This document shows, one piece after another, positions 7,027 through 15,757 of a stretch of DNA of 39,989 nt. Each line of letters opens with the position of its first letter. Within the stretch, counting starts at the first letter, position 1. Below the pieces are notes generated by a model that was not told the DNA's origin, made no database searches, and worked only from the letters and a program-made list of their open reading frames with translations. This DNA is from Rhodospirillales bacterium 70-18. GTDB taxonomy: Bacteria > Pseudomonadota > Alphaproteobacteria > Acetobacterales > Acetobacteraceae. The stretch spans positions 55,842 to 95,830 of the forward strand of contig MKWE01000053.1 of assembly GCA_001899585.1 (NCBI GenBank). Direction: 5' to 3'. The position numbers and the translations under genes were made by a program.

Positions 7027-7713
7027 CTACGCCCCGGTCGCCGCGTCGATCGCCGCGTTCATCGCCTGCACGCCGGCGGCGGGGCCCTCGGGGTGGTTCC
7101 ACACCGCGCCCACCACGGCGAGGAAATTGGCCCCTGCCTGCACCAGCGGCGCGCAATTGGCCGCGGTGATGCCGCCGATGGCAACGCAAGGCAGTTCCAT
7201 CAGCTCGGACCACCAGGCCAGCAACTCCGGCTCGGCGTGGTGCACCGTCTCCTTGGTGTCGGTGGGGAAGAAGGCGCCGAACGCCACGTAATCCGCCCCG
7301 TCCTCGCCCGCGCTCATCGCCAGGTCGCGGCTGTCGTGGCAGGTGACGCCCATGATCAGGTCGCCGAGCAGCTTGCGTGCCTGGGCCGCCGGCATGTCGG
7401 TCTGGCCGACATGCGCGCCGTCGCAGCCCAGCGCCACCGCCAGGTCCGGCCGGTCGTTGACCAGGAACGCCACGTCGCGCGACTGCACCACCGGGCGCAG
7501 CGCGTCGATGGCGCGTTTCAGCGTGTCGTCCTCGGCCTCCTTCAGCCGCAACTGCACCGAGGCGACATCGCCGGCATCGAGCGCCGATGCCAGCGTGTCG
7601 CGCCAGGCCAGCGGGTCGAAGGCGGGCGGGGTGACCAAATAGAGCCGACACCGCTCGCGCGGCATCGATTCCGCGAGCGGCTTCGGCTTGGCCTTCTTCG
7701 CCGCCTTCGCCAC
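7027..7713 (-). CDS. thiE: Thiamine phosphate synthase
   Basis: A 228-residue TIM-barrel protein of the ThiE family, which joins HMP pyrophosphate and hydroxyethylthiazole phosphate to form thiamine phosphate. Supporting motifs are RLYLVTPP at the barrel start, [16 protein letters not shown], the AHVGQTD segment, [10 protein letters not shown] and AIGGITAAN. It begins at a GTG (7713) two nt after the aldolase stop, with AAGGC as ribosome site, and carries a Lys-rich N-terminal extension ([11 protein letters not shown]); an ATG 18 codons later is an alternative start. It lies far from the window's thiD gene, so thiamine genes are scattered here. Confidence 0.88.
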   Translation of the reverse strand: MAKAAKKAKPKPLAESMPRERCRLYLVTPPAFDPLAWRDTLASALDAGDVASVQLRLKEAEDDTLKRAIDALRPVVQSRDVAFLVNDRPDLAVALGCDGAHVGQTDMPAAQARKLLGDLIMGVTCHDSRDLAMSAGEDGADYVAFGAFFPTDTKETVHHAEPELLAWWSELMELPCVAIGGITAANCAPLVQAGANFLAVVGAVWNHPEGPAAGVQAMNAAIDAATGA

Positions 7714-7715
7714 GG

Positions 7716-8636
7716 TTACGCCTTGCCCTGGTAGATCTCGATGATCTTGGCCAGCATCGCCAGCGCGTCGGCCTTCGGGCGCTGGAAGGTGTTGCGGCCG
7801 ATGATGCTGCCGTTGGCGCCGCCGTCGCGCAGGCCGCGCACCTCGGTGTACAGCCCCTCCAGGTCCTTCGCCTCGCCGCCCGAGAACACCACGATGCGCC
7901 GGCCGGCGAAGGCGGACTGCATCACATGCTCGACCCGCTTGGACAGGGTGGAGATGTCGATCTTCTGGCTCTCGTAGGTCTTTTTGGCGGCCTCCAGGCT
8001 GACCACGCCGGTGGGCGGCTTCACCTTGATGATATGCGCGCCGAGCAAGGCTGCCATGTGGGCGGCATAGGCGCAGATATCCACCGCCGTCTCGCCGGCC
8101 TTGTCCAGCGCCGGGCCGCGCGGATAGGACCACAGCACCACGGCGAGGCCGGCGGACTTCGCCTCGTCGGCCAGCTCGCGGAACTCCTCCATCTGGTCGA
8201 AGGCGTATTCGCTGCCCGGATAGATGGTGAAGCCGATCGCCGAGCAGCCCAGGCGCAGCGCGTCGTTGACGCTGCCGGTGACCGCCTGGTCCTTGGTGGT
8301 GGCCAGCGAGTTGCTGCTGTTCAGCTTCAGGATGGTGGGGATGGCGCCGGCGAAGCTGTCCGCCCCGGCCTCGATCATGCCCAGCGGCGCGGCATAGGCC
8401 GACAGCCCGGCCTCGATGGCAAGCTGGAAGTGGTAATGCGGGTCATAGGCCGGCGGATTCGGCGCGAAGCTGCGGGCCGGGCCGTGCTCGAACCCCTGGT
8501 CCACCGGCAGGATCACCAGCTTGCCGGTGCCGCCGAGCTTGCCCTCCATCAGGATGCGGGCAAGGTTGGCCTTGGTGCCGGGATTGTCGCTCTCGTACCA
8601 GTCGAGGATTTTCTTGACGCGCTGGGTGATCCGCAT
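7716..8636 (-). CDS. Class I fructose-bisphosphate aldolase (DhnA/FbaB type)
   Basis: A 306-residue aldolase of the bacterial/archaeal class I (Schiff-base) family, interconverting fructose 1,6-bisphosphate with dihydroxyacetone phosphate and glyceraldehyde 3-phosphate. Motifs include [16 protein letters not shown] near the N-terminus, [20 protein letters not shown], the IIKVKPPTG strand that probably carries the Schiff-base Lys, and the C-terminal phosphate-binding segments VFSGGEAK and [12 protein letters not shown]. The start at 8636 is preceded by AGAGGGA. thiE follows after 2 nt and should be co-transcribed. Confidence 0.92.
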   Translation of the reverse strand: MRITQRVKKILDWYESDNPGTKANLARILMEGKLGGTGKLVILPVDQGFEHGPARSFAPNPPAYDPHYHFQLAIEAGLSAYAAPLGMIEAGADSFAGAIPTILKLNSSNSLATTKDQAVTGSVNDALRLGCSAIGFTIYPGSEYAFDQMEEFRELADEAKSAGLAVVLWSYPRGPALDKAGETAVDICAYAAHMAALLGAHIIKVKPPTGVVSLEAAKKTYESQKIDISTLSKRVEHVMQSAFAGRRIVVFSGGEAKDLEGLYTEVRGLRDGGANGSIIGRNTFQRPKADALAMLAKIIEIYQGKA

Positions 8637-8670
8637 TGGGGTATCCCTCTTTCTCAATCTTTGCCGCCTC

Positions 8671-9120
8671 TTAGACGAACGGACCTGATCTGTCACGATC
8701 GGACGTGGCGGCGTCGCCACGTAGCCATGCCCGCAGACTCCGTTCGGCGCCGGATCGGCCCAGGTCCAGTGCGGCAGGCGGATGTGGCAGTACGATGGCA
8801 CCCAGGCCGGCCGCCGCTGCCACCACCCGCGGCCAGGCCGGGCAGGCGGGCGCCAGCACCAGCGCGCGGCAGCCCACCCGCAGCGCCGCCATCGCCCAGC
8901 CGGGCGCCTCGCCGCAGTCCAGGATGTCCGCCTCCACCAGCCCGGGCGCCTCGGCGGCGGCCATGTCGGCCAGCGCGCGCCACCACAGGCAGCCGGCATA
9001 TCCCGCGGCACCTGGGGCGGAGAGCAGCACGAATGGCAGCCCAGCCGCCGCCGCGCGGCGCGCGTGGTCCAGCCCGTGGACGACCACGGCGGGAGATGTG
9101 AAGGGCGGATGCGAGAACAT
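8671..9120 (-). CDS. Conserved-looking unknown protein
   Basis: A 149-residue soluble protein whose family I do not recognise. It has alternating hydrophobic strands and Ala-rich helices (PAVVVHGLDHARRAAAAG, FVLLSAPGAAGYAG, ALVLAPACPAWPRVVAAAAG, AIVLPHPPAALDL), suggestive of a small alpha/beta fold, and three Cys. No signal peptide or membrane helix is evident. Codon bias matches its neighbours, supporting a real gene. It lies 34 nt upstream of the aldolase on the same strand and is divergent from the small gene at 9184. No clear ribosome site precedes the ATG at 9120, so the start is uncertain. Confidence 0.65.
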   Translation of the reverse strand: MFSHPPFTSPAVVVHGLDHARRAAAAGLPFVLLSAPGAAGYAGCLWWRALADMAAAEAPGLVEADILDCGEAPGWAMAALRVGCRALVLAPACPAWPRVVAAAAGLGAIVLPHPPAALDLGRSGAERSLRAWLRGDAATSDRDRSGPFV

Positions 9121-9122
9121 GC

Positions 9123-9152
9123 TTGACGTTCAAGCCGGTTGCACGGTGTAAC
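9123..9152 (+). promoter_or_regulatory. Promoter for the small-ORF/zapA/6S unit
   Basis: TTGACG (9123-9128) and TGTAAC (9147-9152) are separated by 18 bp and resemble sigma70 -35 and -10 boxes, about 30 bp upstream of the first start codon. The -35 lies within a 15-bp palindrome, GCTTGA-CGT-TCAAGC (9121-9135), a possible operator. Both would sit at the start codon of the divergent gene ending at 9120. Confidence 0.5.
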
Positions 9153-9183
9153 TCAAGCTTCACCGGACCTGCCGGAGGGGTGT

Positions 9184-9369
9184 TTGGACAACGACGAGGA
9201 CCAGGCCGAAGCGGCCGCCCGCCTGGAGAACGCCCTGGAGCGTATCGCCGAACTCGCCCGCCGGCGACCGGCGGAGGTAGCCACGCGCGGCGAATCCGTC
9301 GATACAGCCCAGATCGCCGGGCGGCTGGACACGCTGATCGCCCGTTTGCGCGGCGTGCTGGATTCCTGA
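9184..9369 (+). CDS. Small acidic helical protein upstream of zapA
   Basis: A 61-residue protein starting at TTG 9184, chosen because a perfect ribosome site GGAGGGG sits at 9174-9180 with correct spacing; a longer reading from TTG 9139 has no such signal. The sequence is strongly helical with heptad-like hydrophobic spacing (AAARLENALERIAELARRRP, then TAQIAGRLDTLIARLRGVL), suggesting two helices forming a coiled coil. It lies 30 nt upstream of zapA on the same strand. Small coiled-coil ORFs occur before zapA in other alphaproteobacteria, so a link to cell division or ZapA is possible but is inference from position only. Confidence 0.7.
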   Translation: MDNDEDQAEAAARLENALERIAELARRRPAEVATRGESVDTAQIAGRLDTLIARLRGVLDS

Positions 9370-9399
9370 AATCCGGCTTCCACAGATAGGGAGTTCGAC

Positions 9400-9738
9400 G
9401 TGGCGCAGGTCACCGTCAAGATCAACGGCTACAGCTATACCGTCGGCTGCGAGGACGGGCAGGAGCAGCATCTCGCCCGCATGGCCGAGCAGGTGGAGAG
9501 CCGCATCGACAGCATCAAGCAACTCGGCGGCCAGTCCGGCGAGGCGCGGCTGCTGGTCCTGGCCTCGCTGCTGATGGCCGATGAGCTGCACGACATGAAG
9601 GTGGAGATGGAGGCCGCCCGCGCCGCCACCCCGGCCCCGCGCGGCGCGCGCAAGGGGGGCGAGGGCGACTCCGCCCGCCGGCTGAGCAAGCTTGCCGCGC
9701 GTGCGGAACAGATTGCAGCGGACCTCGAACAGCCCTAA
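9400..9738 (+). CDS. zapA: Cell division protein ZapA
   Basis: A 112-residue ZapA-family protein. ZapA binds FtsZ and cross-links protofilaments at the Z-ring. Family features are the N-terminal VTVKINGYSYTVGCEDGQEQHLARMAEQVESRID block and the following helix with LVLASLLMADELHD; the C-terminal part is a charged coiled coil (ARRLSKLAARAEQIAADLEQ). It starts at a GTG. The neighbourhood zapA-6S RNA-ygfA is a classical proteobacterial arrangement and supports the call. Confidence 0.93.
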   Translation: MAQVTVKINGYSYTVGCEDGQEQHLARMAEQVESRIDSIKQLGGQSGEARLLVLASLLMADELHDMKVEMEAARAATPAPRGARKGGEGDSARRLSKLAARAEQIAADLEQP

Positions 9739-9746
9739 GTAAGGGC

Positions 9747-9902
9747 GGTGGAGCTGCTGGGTGCGTCAGGTACTATATCCCCAGGGCCAATAAGCACTCC
9801 CAGGGAACTGGCGCTGTCGTGATCTTGGTCACGGTATCTGGTGCCCACCTGCTCACGCAGGCCTTGGGAGGATATGACACCAACGGCTATGGCGGCTCCA
9901 CA
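9747..9902 (+). ncRNA. ssrS: 6S RNA (ssrS)
   Basis: The 165-nt gap between zapA and the folate cyclo-ligase gene is the conserved location of 6S RNA, which mimics an open promoter and binds sigma70-RNA polymerase. The sequence folds accordingly: a 7-bp closing stem (GTGGAGC 9748-9754 with GCTCCAC 9895-9901), an apical hairpin CGTGATC-TT-GGTCACG-like around 9821-9837, and a small 3'-side hairpin CCTGC-TCAC-GCAGG around 9848-9861. The centre has the CCAGGGCC...CCCAGGGAACTGG pattern typical of alphaproteobacterial 6S RNAs. Ends are estimated from the closing stem and could shift by several nt. Confidence 0.85.
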
Positions 9903-9903
9903 C

Positions 9904-10461
9904 ATGCCATCCCCTGACATCCTCGCGGCGAAACAGGCGGCCCGGGCCCGCGCGCTGGCCGCGCGCGCCGGCAGCGAGCCGGCGCTGGGCGCCGAACTGG
10001 CGCGCCATGTGCTGGCCGAAATGCCGCCGCCGGCCGGCGCTGTGGTCGCCGGGTTCTGGCCGATGGGCGAGGAGATCGACATCCGCCCGCTGCTGGTGGA
10101 CCTTCACGCGCGCGGCCACGCAATCGTGCTGCCGGAAACACCGCCGCGCGGCAACCCGCTGATCTTTCGGCTTTGGCATCCCGGCATGACGATGGTGGCC
10201 GAACGCTTCGGCACCCAGCGCCCAACCGGCGAGGTGCTGCGGCCGGACGTGCTGTTCGTCCCGCTGCTGGCGTTCGACCGGGCCGGGCACCGGCTCGGCT
10301 ACGGCGGCGGCTATTACGACCGCACCCTGGCCGGCCTGCCGCGCGCCACCGCCATCGGCTGCGCCTTCGCCGCCCAGGAACTGGACGCGGTGCCGGTCGC
10401 GGAGTACGACGCGCCCCTGCACGCCGTGGCCACCGAGCGCGGCGTGATCCGGTTTCGCTGA
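9904..10461 (+). CDS. 5-formyltetrahydrofolate cyclo-ligase
   Basis: A 185-residue protein of the YgfA/FAU1 family, which converts 5-formyl-THF to 5,10-methenyl-THF with ATP. It shows the N-terminal basic helix KQAARARALAAR, the VAGFWPMGEEIDIRPL segment, and the signature GHRLGYGGGYYDRTLA. I placed the start at ATG 9904, directly after the 6S closing stem; upstream in-frame ATGs would lie within the 6S RNA. Location downstream of 6S RNA is typical and allows co-transcription. Confidence 0.92.
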   Translation: MPSPDILAAKQAARARALAARAGSEPALGAELARHVLAEMPPPAGAVVAGFWPMGEEIDIRPLLVDLHARGHAIVLPETPPRGNPLIFRLWHPGMTMVAERFGTQRPTGEVLRPDVLFVPLLAFDRAGHRLGYGGGYYDRTLAGLPRATAIGCAFAAQELDAVPVAEYDAPLHAVATERGVIRFR

Positions 10462-10475
10462 TTTAGGACTCCCGC

Positions 10476-11291
10476 ATGCGCATCCTGTTCCTCGGCGACG
10501 TGGTCGGCCGCGCCGGCCGCGACGCCCTGCTCGCCCATCTGCCCGGCCTGCGCGCCACGCTTCGCGCCGAACTGGTGGTGGTGAACGGCGAGAACGCCAG
10601 CCACGGCTTCGGCCTCGGCCCCGACATGGCGCGCGAATTCCTGGCCGCCGGCGCCGACGTGATCACGCTCGGCAACCACGCCTGGGACCGCAAGGAACTG
10701 ATCCCCTTCATCGCCGAAACCCCGCGCCTGATCCGCCCGCTGAACTTCCCGCCGGGAACCCCCGGCGCCGGCAGCGTGACCGTGGAACTGGCCGATGGCC
10801 GCCGCGCCCTGGTGGTCAACGCCATGGGCCGGCTGTTCATGGACCCGCTGGACTGCCCGTTCCGCGGCACCGCCGTGGAGCTCGCGCGCTACAAGCTCGG
10901 CGCCTCGATCGCCGCCATCGTGATCGACTTCCACGCGGAGGCGACCAGCGAGAAAATGGCCTTCGCCCACAGCTTCGACGGCCAGGTGAGCCTGGTGGTC
11001 GGCACCCATACCCACTGCCCCAGCGCCGACCACCAGATCCTCCCGGGCGGCACCGCCTTCCAGTCCGACGCCGGCATGTGCGGCGACTACGACAGCGTGA
11101 TCGGCATGGGCAAAGAGGTCGCGGCAACCCGGTTCTGGCGCAAAATGCCCGGCGAACGCCTCGCCCCGGCCGAAGGCGAGGCAACACTCTGCGGCCTCTA
11201 CGTGGAAACCAGCGACACCACCGGCCTCGCCACCCGAATCGACCCCATCCGCCTCGGCGGCCGACTGTCACAGACCCTGCCCTCGGTGTAG
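10476..11291 (+). CDS. YmdB-family metallophosphoesterase
   Basis: A 271-residue TIGR00282/YmdB metallophosphatase. The two-metal site motifs are visible: FLGDVVGRAGR (residues 4-14), NGENASHG, GNHAWDRKE, the HAEATSEK helix and GTHTHCPSAD. Members hydrolyse 2',3'-cyclic nucleotides or cyclic dinucleotides in some bacteria; the substrate here is unknown. It starts 14 nt after ygfA and probably shares its transcript. Its end is followed by the long palindromic repeat at 11306-11544. Confidence 0.9.
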   Translation: MRILFLGDVVGRAGRDALLAHLPGLRATLRAELVVVNGENASHGFGLGPDMAREFLAAGADVITLGNHAWDRKELIPFIAETPRLIRPLNFPPGTPGAGSVTVELADGRRALVVNAMGRLFMDPLDCPFRGTAVELARYKLGASIAAIVIDFHAEATSEKMAFAHSFDGQVSLVVGTHTHCPSADHQILPGGTAFQSDAGMCGDYDSVIGMGKEVAATRFWRKMPGERLAPAEGEATLCGLYVETSDTTGLATRIDPIRLGGRLSQTLPSV

Positions 11292-11305
11292 AACCCCCGC
11301 TCTCG

Positions 11306-11544
11306 CCGGCCTCGGGGCGGGAAAGGAAGGAAGGCTGGGCTCCGCCCAGACCCGCCAGGGGCCGAGCCCCTGGACCTCGATCGTTTGGTTGCCTGTTGGC
11401 AGAGGGGGCCTAGGAGCGGTTGCATCCCGTGCCTTGGCCCTCTCTGCCAACAGGCAACAAATGGATGGGTTCCAAGGGCCCGGCCCTTGGTGGGGTCGAG
11501 GGGCGAAGCCCCCGCCTTTCTTCCTTTCCTGTCCCGATGCCGGC
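11306..11544. repeat. Two-armed palindromic repeat (REPIN-like)
   Basis: The whole gap between ymdB and yebC is a ~240-bp imperfect inverted repeat. The core arms (11389-11410 and 11436-11457, 22 nt each with one G-U mismatch) surround a 25-nt centre. Outward, each arm holds its own hairpin: CCAGGGGCCGAGCCCCTGG on the left and CCAAGGGCCCGGCCCTTGG on the right, differing by paired changes that keep the stem. Further out come a GGGCTCCGCCC/GGGGCTTCGCCCC hairpin and GGAAAGGAAGG-type ends. Two divergent copies of one ~100-bp element in head-to-head orientation fit a REP doublet or a MITE-like relic; no gene is encoded. Confidence 0.85.
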
Positions 11545-11575
11545 ACGACCGAGGATTATGCATCAAGGAGCGGCC

Positions 11576-12325
11576 ATGGCTGGGCATTCGCAGTTCAAGA
11601 ACATCATGCATCGCAAGGGTGCGCAGGATGTGAAGCGTGCGCGGGCGTTTGCGAAGTTGATTCGCGAGATCACGGTATCGGCGCGGCAGGGTTTGCCGGA
11701 CATGGCGGCCAATCCGCGGCTGCGGTCGGCGGTGCTGGCGGCGCGCAAGGAGAACATGCCGAAGGACACGATCGACCGCGCCATCAAGAAGGCGAGCGGG
11801 GCCGGCGGCGGCGATGATTATGCCGAGGTCCGGTATGAGGGCTATGGCCCGGCCGGGGTGGCGGTGATCGTGGAGGCGCTGACCGACAACCGCAATCGCA
11901 CCGCGAGCGACGTGCGCAGCGCCTTCGCCAAGCATGGCGGGGCGTTGGGCGAGACCAACAGCGTTTCTTTTATGTTCTCCCGGCTCGGAGTCGTGCGCTA
12001 TCCCGCTTCGGCGGCCAGCGAGGACGACATGCTGGAGGCGGCGGTCGAGGCGGGGGCCGAGAACGTGGTGAGCGGGCCGGAGGGGCACGAGGTGACGACG
12101 CCGGTGGAGGATTTCTTCGCCGTGCGCGATGCGCTGGAGGCGCGGTTCGGCGAGGCGGAGGAGGCCAAGCTGGACTGGCGGCCGAATGTGTCGGTGACGC
12201 TGGACGAGGACAAGGCCGCCGGGCTGCTGAAGCTGCTGGATGTGCTGGAGGAGAACGACGACGTGCAGAACGTCTACGCCAATTTCGACATCCCCGAGGC
12301 CGTGATGGCGAAGCTGTCGGCCTGA
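11576..12325 (+). CDS. YebC/PmpR-family protein
   Basis: A 249-residue YebC-family protein, recognised from [22 protein letters not shown] at the start, the [22 protein letters not shown] segment and the [28 protein letters not shown] block. Members were described as transcriptional regulators and more recently implicated in relieving ribosome stalling at proline-rich motifs, which would place it in the same process as EF-P; which role applies is open. ATG 11576 follows AAGGAG at 11565-11570. ruvC begins 3 nt after its stop, the usual yebC-ruvC order. Confidence 0.94.
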   Translation: MAGHSQFKNIMHRKGAQDVKRARAFAKLIREITVSARQGLPDMAANPRLRSAVLAARKENMPKDTIDRAIKKASGAGGGDDYAEVRYEGYGPAGVAVIVEALTDNRNRTASDVRSAFAKHGGALGETNSVSFMFSRLGVVRYPASAASEDDMLEAAVEAGAENVVSGPEGHEVTTPVEDFFAVRDALEARFGEAEEAKLDWRPNVSVTLDEDKAAGLLKLLDVLEENDDVQNVYANFDIPEAVMAKLSA

Positions 12326-12328
12326 GGC

Positions 12329-12841
12329 ATGGCGATGGTCCGCCTTCTGGGGATCGACCCGGGGCTGCGCTTCACCGGCTGGGGCCTGGTGGAGGCGGAC
12401 GGCAACCGGCTGCGCCATCTGGCCGACGGGGTGATCGGGTCCGATGCCGAGGAGAGCGTGCCGGAGCGGCTGAAATTCCTGCACGACGCGCTGGCCGCCC
12501 TGCTCGCCGAGCACCGGCCGGACGAGGCGGCGGTTGAGGAGACCTATGTCAACCGCAACGGGGCGGCGACGCTGAAGCTGGGCTATGCGCGGGGCGTGGC
12601 ACTGCTGGCGCCGACGCTGCGGGGGATTCCGGTGTCGGAATATGGCGCCAAGACGGTGAAGCTGGCGGTGGTCGGCACCGGGGGCGCCTCCAAGGAGCAG
12701 GTGCAGATGATGGTCCGCCGGCTGCTGCCGGGGGCGACGTTGCGGCGGGCGGATGCGGCGGATGCGCTGGCGGTGGCGATCTGCCATGCGCATCACCGTG
12801 CCAGCCGCACCCGCTGGAACGCCGGCGTGGTGATGGCATGA
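12329..12841 (+). CDS. ruvC: Holliday junction resolvase RuvC
   Basis: A 170-residue RuvC endonuclease that cuts Holliday junctions symmetrically. The four catalytic acids are present: Asp10 (LGIDPG), Glu70 (AVEETYVNRN), Asp143 and Asp146 (DAADALAVAICH). Length is normal. Its last codons overlap the ruvA start by 4 nt (ATGA), indicating coupled translation with the branch-migration subunits. Confidence 0.97.
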   Translation: MAMVRLLGIDPGLRFTGWGLVEADGNRLRHLADGVIGSDAEESVPERLKFLHDALAALLAEHRPDEAAVEETYVNRNGAATLKLGYARGVALLAPTLRGIPVSEYGAKTVKLAVVGTGGASKEQVQMMVRRLLPGATLRRADAADALAVAICHAHHRASRTRWNAGVVMA

Positions 12842-13437
12842 TCGCGAAGCTCACCGGCCGGATCGAGGCGTTGGAGGCCGATCGCTGCGTGGTCGACGTG
12901 AACGGCGTCGGCTACCTGGTGCAGGCCTCCACCCGCACGCTGGCGGCGTTGCCGGCGGGGCAGGTCGCGAGCCTGTTGATCGAGATGCATGTGCGCGAGG
13001 ATGCCATTGTTCTTTATGGTTTCTTCGATCCAGCCGAGCGCGAATGGTTCCGCCTGCTGACCACCGTGCAGGGCGTGGGCGCGAAGGTGGCGCTGAACAT
13101 TCTCTCGGCGCTGAGTCCGCGCGACCTGATCGGCGCCATCCAGTCCGGCGACCGCGGCAGCCTGACCCGCGCGCCCGGGGTGGGGGCGAAGCTGGCGGTG
13201 CGGCTGCTGACGGAATTGCGCGAGAAGGCGGGGGCCATGCCCACCGGCATCGGCTTCTCCCCGGTGCTGCCGCCGCCGGTGGGCGGCGTGGAGACGGATG
13301 CGCTGTCGGCGCTGGTCAATCTCGGCTACCGCCGCCCGGAGGCGCAGGCCGCCGTCGCGCGGGTGCTGGCCCGCCTGGGCGAGGCGGCGGCGCTGGACGC
13401 GGTGATCCGTGACGGGCTGAAGGAGTTGGCGCGGTGA
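12838..13437 (+). CDS. ruvA: Holliday junction branch migration protein RuvA
   Basis: A 199-residue RuvA. It binds four-way junctions as a tetramer and loads RuvB. Domain I is an OB-fold ([31 protein letters not shown]), domain II has the helix-hairpin-helix repeats ([15 protein letters not shown] and [14 protein letters not shown]), and domain III ([26 protein letters not shown]) contacts RuvB. Overlaps ruvC by 4 nt and ruvB by 4 nt. Confidence 0.97.
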   Translation: MIAKLTGRIEALEADRCVVDVNGVGYLVQASTRTLAALPAGQVASLLIEMHVREDAIVLYGFFDPAEREWFRLLTTVQGVGAKVALNILSALSPRDLIGAIQSGDRGSLTRAPGVGAKLAVRLLTELREKAGAMPTGIGFSPVLPPPVGGVETDALSALVNLGYRRPEAQAAVARVLARLGEAAALDAVIRDGLKELAR

Positions 13438-14498
13438 GCGAGCGGACGGTCTCGGCGGCCCGTGCGGACGAGGACGCCGCCGAGGCGAGCCTGCGGCCGC
13501 AGGTGCTGGCCGAGTTCATCGGCCAGAAGGCGAGCCGGGAGAATCTCTCGGTGTTCATCCAGGCCGCGCGCACCCGGTCGGAAGCCCTTGATCATGTGCT
13601 GCTTCATGGTCCGCCGGGGCTCGGCAAGACCACGCTGGCGCAGATCGTGGCGCGCGAGCTGGGGGTGGGGTTCCGTGCCACCTCCGGCCCGGTGATCCAG
13701 CGCGCCGGCGACCTGGCGGCCATCCTGACCAACCTGCAGCCGCGCGACGTGCTGTTCATCGACGAGATCCACCGCCTGCAGCCGGCCATCGAGGAGGTGC
13801 TGTATCCGGCGATGGAGGATTTCCAGCTCGACCTCATCATCGGCGAGGGGCCGGCGGCGCGCAGCGTGCGCATCGACCTCGCGCCCTTCACCCTGGTCGG
13901 CGCCACCACCCGCGCCGGGCTGCTGGCAACCCCGCTGCGCGACCGCTTCGGCATTCCGCTGCGCCTTGTGTTCTACACCCCGCAAGAGCTTGAACTTATT
14001 GTATCGCGCGGGGCCGAGAAGCTTGGCTTCCGGCTCACCGCGGCGGGCGCGCGGGAGATCGCCCGGCGCAGCCGCGGCACGCCGCGCATCGCCGGGCGGC
14101 TGCTGCGCCGGGTGCGGGACTTCGCGCTGGTGCAGGGGCACGACCCGGTGGACGAGACGATCGCCGATGCCTCGCTGCTGCGCCTGGAGGTGGACCGCAT
14201 CGGGCTGGACGCGATGGACCGCCGCTACCTGCGCCGCATGGCCGAGCACCATGGCGGCGGCCCGGTGGGGGTGGAGACGCTGGCCGCGGCCTTGGCCGAG
14301 GCGCGCGACACGCTGGAAGACGTGATCGAGCCGTACCTGATCCAGGAGGGCCTGGTCCTGCGCACCAGCCGCGGCCGCATGCTGGGCGAGCGCGGCTGGC
14401 GCCATCTGGGCCTGACGCCCCCGGCCGGCGTGCAGCCGCTGCTCGACCTGTCCACGCCCGACCAACTGGCGCCCGACCAACTGGCGGAGGATGAATGA
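13434..14498 (+). CDS. ruvB: Holliday junction branch migration ATPase RuvB
   Basis: A 354-residue AAA+ motor that drives branch migration. Walker A GPPGLGKT begins at residue 59, Walker B is [11 protein letters not shown], sensor 1 is LVGATTRAG, the arginine-finger region follows in LRDRFGI, and the C-terminal winged-helix domain ends with [18 protein letters not shown]. The GTG start lies inside the ruvA stop. The C-terminal tail contains a short in-frame duplication ([12 protein letters not shown]). ybgC overlaps its end by 4 nt. Confidence 0.97.
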   Translation: MSERTVSAARADEDAAEASLRPQVLAEFIGQKASRENLSVFIQAARTRSEALDHVLLHGPPGLGKTTLAQIVARELGVGFRATSGPVIQRAGDLAAILTNLQPRDVLFIDEIHRLQPAIEEVLYPAMEDFQLDLIIGEGPAARSVRIDLAPFTLVGATTRAGLLATPLRDRFGIPLRLVFYTPQELELIVSRGAEKLGFRLTAAGAREIARRSRGTPRIAGRLLRRVRDFALVQGHDPVDETIADASLLRLEVDRIGLDAMDRRYLRRMAEHHGGGPVGVETLAAALAEARDTLEDVIEPYLIQEGLVLRTSRGRMLGERGWRHLGLTPPAGVQPLLDLSTPDQLAPDQLAEDE

Positions 14499-14947
14499 TC
14501 GTTCATCCGCCGGCCGCATCGGCGCAGGGGCGGCACGCGTATGCGCTGCGCGTGTATTACGAGGATACCGACGCGGGCGGCGTGGTGTACCACGCCAACT
14601 ACCTGCGCTTCGCCGAGCGGGCGCGCACCGAGGCATTGCGTGAGGCGGGGGCGCCGCACGCGGAAATGGCATCGCTGCACGGCCTAATGTTCATGGTGCG
14701 GCGCGTCAAAGTGGACTATCTGGCACCGGCCCGTCTTGACGATTCGCTGCTGGTGCTGACCGAAAGCCTCTCGATTCGCGCCGCCTCGGTCGAACTCCGG
14801 CAGAGCGTGCTGCGCGGGGAGGGGGTGCTGGCGGTGCTGGAGTTGCAGCTTGCCTGCGTGCGGCTGGCCGACGGGCGGCCGGGGCGCATTCCGCCGCGCT
14901 GGCGGCAGGCGCTGGCGTTGGGTTGGCAGGCGCCGGCGTTGGGTTGA
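14495..14947 (+). CDS. ybgC: Tol-Pal-associated acyl-CoA thioesterase YbgC
   Basis: A 150-residue hotdog-fold thioesterase, first gene of the Tol-Pal cluster. The signature [24 protein letters not shown] (21-44, with the catalytic Asp in DTDAGG) is complete. E. coli YbgC hydrolyses acyl-CoA at the inner membrane and interacts with acyl carrier protein; the link to Tol-Pal is genomic. It overlaps ruvB (ATGA). The C-terminus carries a small direct repeat ([11 protein letters not shown]). The 92-nt gap to tolQ contains short GC-rich hairpins but no evident terminator. Confidence 0.93.
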   Translation: MIVHPPAASAQGRHAYALRVYYEDTDAGGVVYHANYLRFAERARTEALREAGAPHAEMASLHGLMFMVRRVKVDYLAPARLDDSLLVLTESLSIRAASVELRQSVLRGEGVLAVLELQLACVRLADGRPGRIPPRWRQALALGWQAPALG

Positions 14948-15039
14948 CGGAATGGCTTGCCTTACGGATGCCCGGAACCGGGCGTGATTGGGACACAGGC
15001 CGGCGGGATTGTCCGGCCGAGCGTTGAAGGGATACAGCA

Positions 15040-15756
15040 GTGGACCGTGCCGTCGAAGCGGCGAACCTGGGTGCCGCCGCGGGCGACCTGTCGCTCTGGG
15101 GCCTGTTCATGCAGGCGGACATCGTCGTCAAGCTGGTCATGCTCATGCTGATGGCGGCCAGCGTCTGGGTGTGGGCGATCGTCTACGAGAAAACCACCAG
15201 CCTGCGCCGCGCCAACCGCGCCGCCGATGCGTTCGAGGATCGGTTCTGGTCGGGCGGCAGCCTGGAGGAACTCTATGAGGAGGAGGGCGCCAAGCCTGCC
15301 CACCCGATGGCCGCCGTGTTCGGCGCGGCGATGACGGAGTGGCGGCGCAGCGCCCGCGTGGCCGGCGCCGACATCGCCCGCAGCGGCGTGCGCGACCGGG
15401 TGGAGCGCGCCATGGGCGTGACCATCCAGCGCGAGATGGACAGCCTGGAGCGCTGGATGGTGTTCCTGGCCTCGGTGGGCTCCACCGCGCCGTTCATCGG
15501 CCTGTTCGGCACGGTGTGGGGCATCATGCACAGTTTCTCGGCCATTGCCGCGATGCACAACACCAACCTGGCCGTGGTCGCCCCCGGCATCGCGGAGGCG
15601 CTGTTCGCCACCGCGATCGGCCTGGTGGCCGCCATCCCGGCGGTGCTGGCCTACAACAAGATCAGCACCGACATGTCGCGGCTGGCCGGCCGGCTGGAGG
15701 GTTTCGCCACCGAGTTCGGCGGCATCCTGTCCCGCCAGTCCGAGGAACGCGCCTGA
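15040..15756 (+). CDS. tolQ: Tol-Pal system proton channel subunit TolQ
   Basis: A 238-residue inner-membrane protein of the TolQ/ExbB/MotA family; with TolR it uses proton flow to energise TolA. Three membrane helices are visible: near 28-50 ([21 protein letters not shown]), near 143-165 ([25 protein letters not shown]) and near 185-210 ([26 protein letters not shown]), with the conserved GLFGTVWGI and [10 protein letters not shown] motifs. Start GTG 15040 with GAAGGG upstream. tolR starts 1 nt after the stop. Confidence 0.96.
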   Translation: MDRAVEAANLGAAAGDLSLWGLFMQADIVVKLVMLMLMAASVWVWAIVYEKTTSLRRANRAADAFEDRFWSGGSLEELYEEEGAKPAHPMAAVFGAAMTEWRRSARVAGADIARSGVRDRVERAMGVTIQREMDSLERWMVFLASVGSTAPFIGLFGTVWGIMHSFSAIAAMHNTNLAVVAPGIAEALFATAIGLVAAIPAVLAYNKISTDMSRLAGRLEGFATEFGGILSRQSEERA

Positions 15757-15757
15757 C

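Noticed and set aside
11411-11457. Reading the 11389-11457 hairpin as an ordinary rho-independent terminator of ymdB
   Set aside because: There is no T tract and the symmetry extends ~240 bp across two multi-hairpin arms, which fits a repeat element better.
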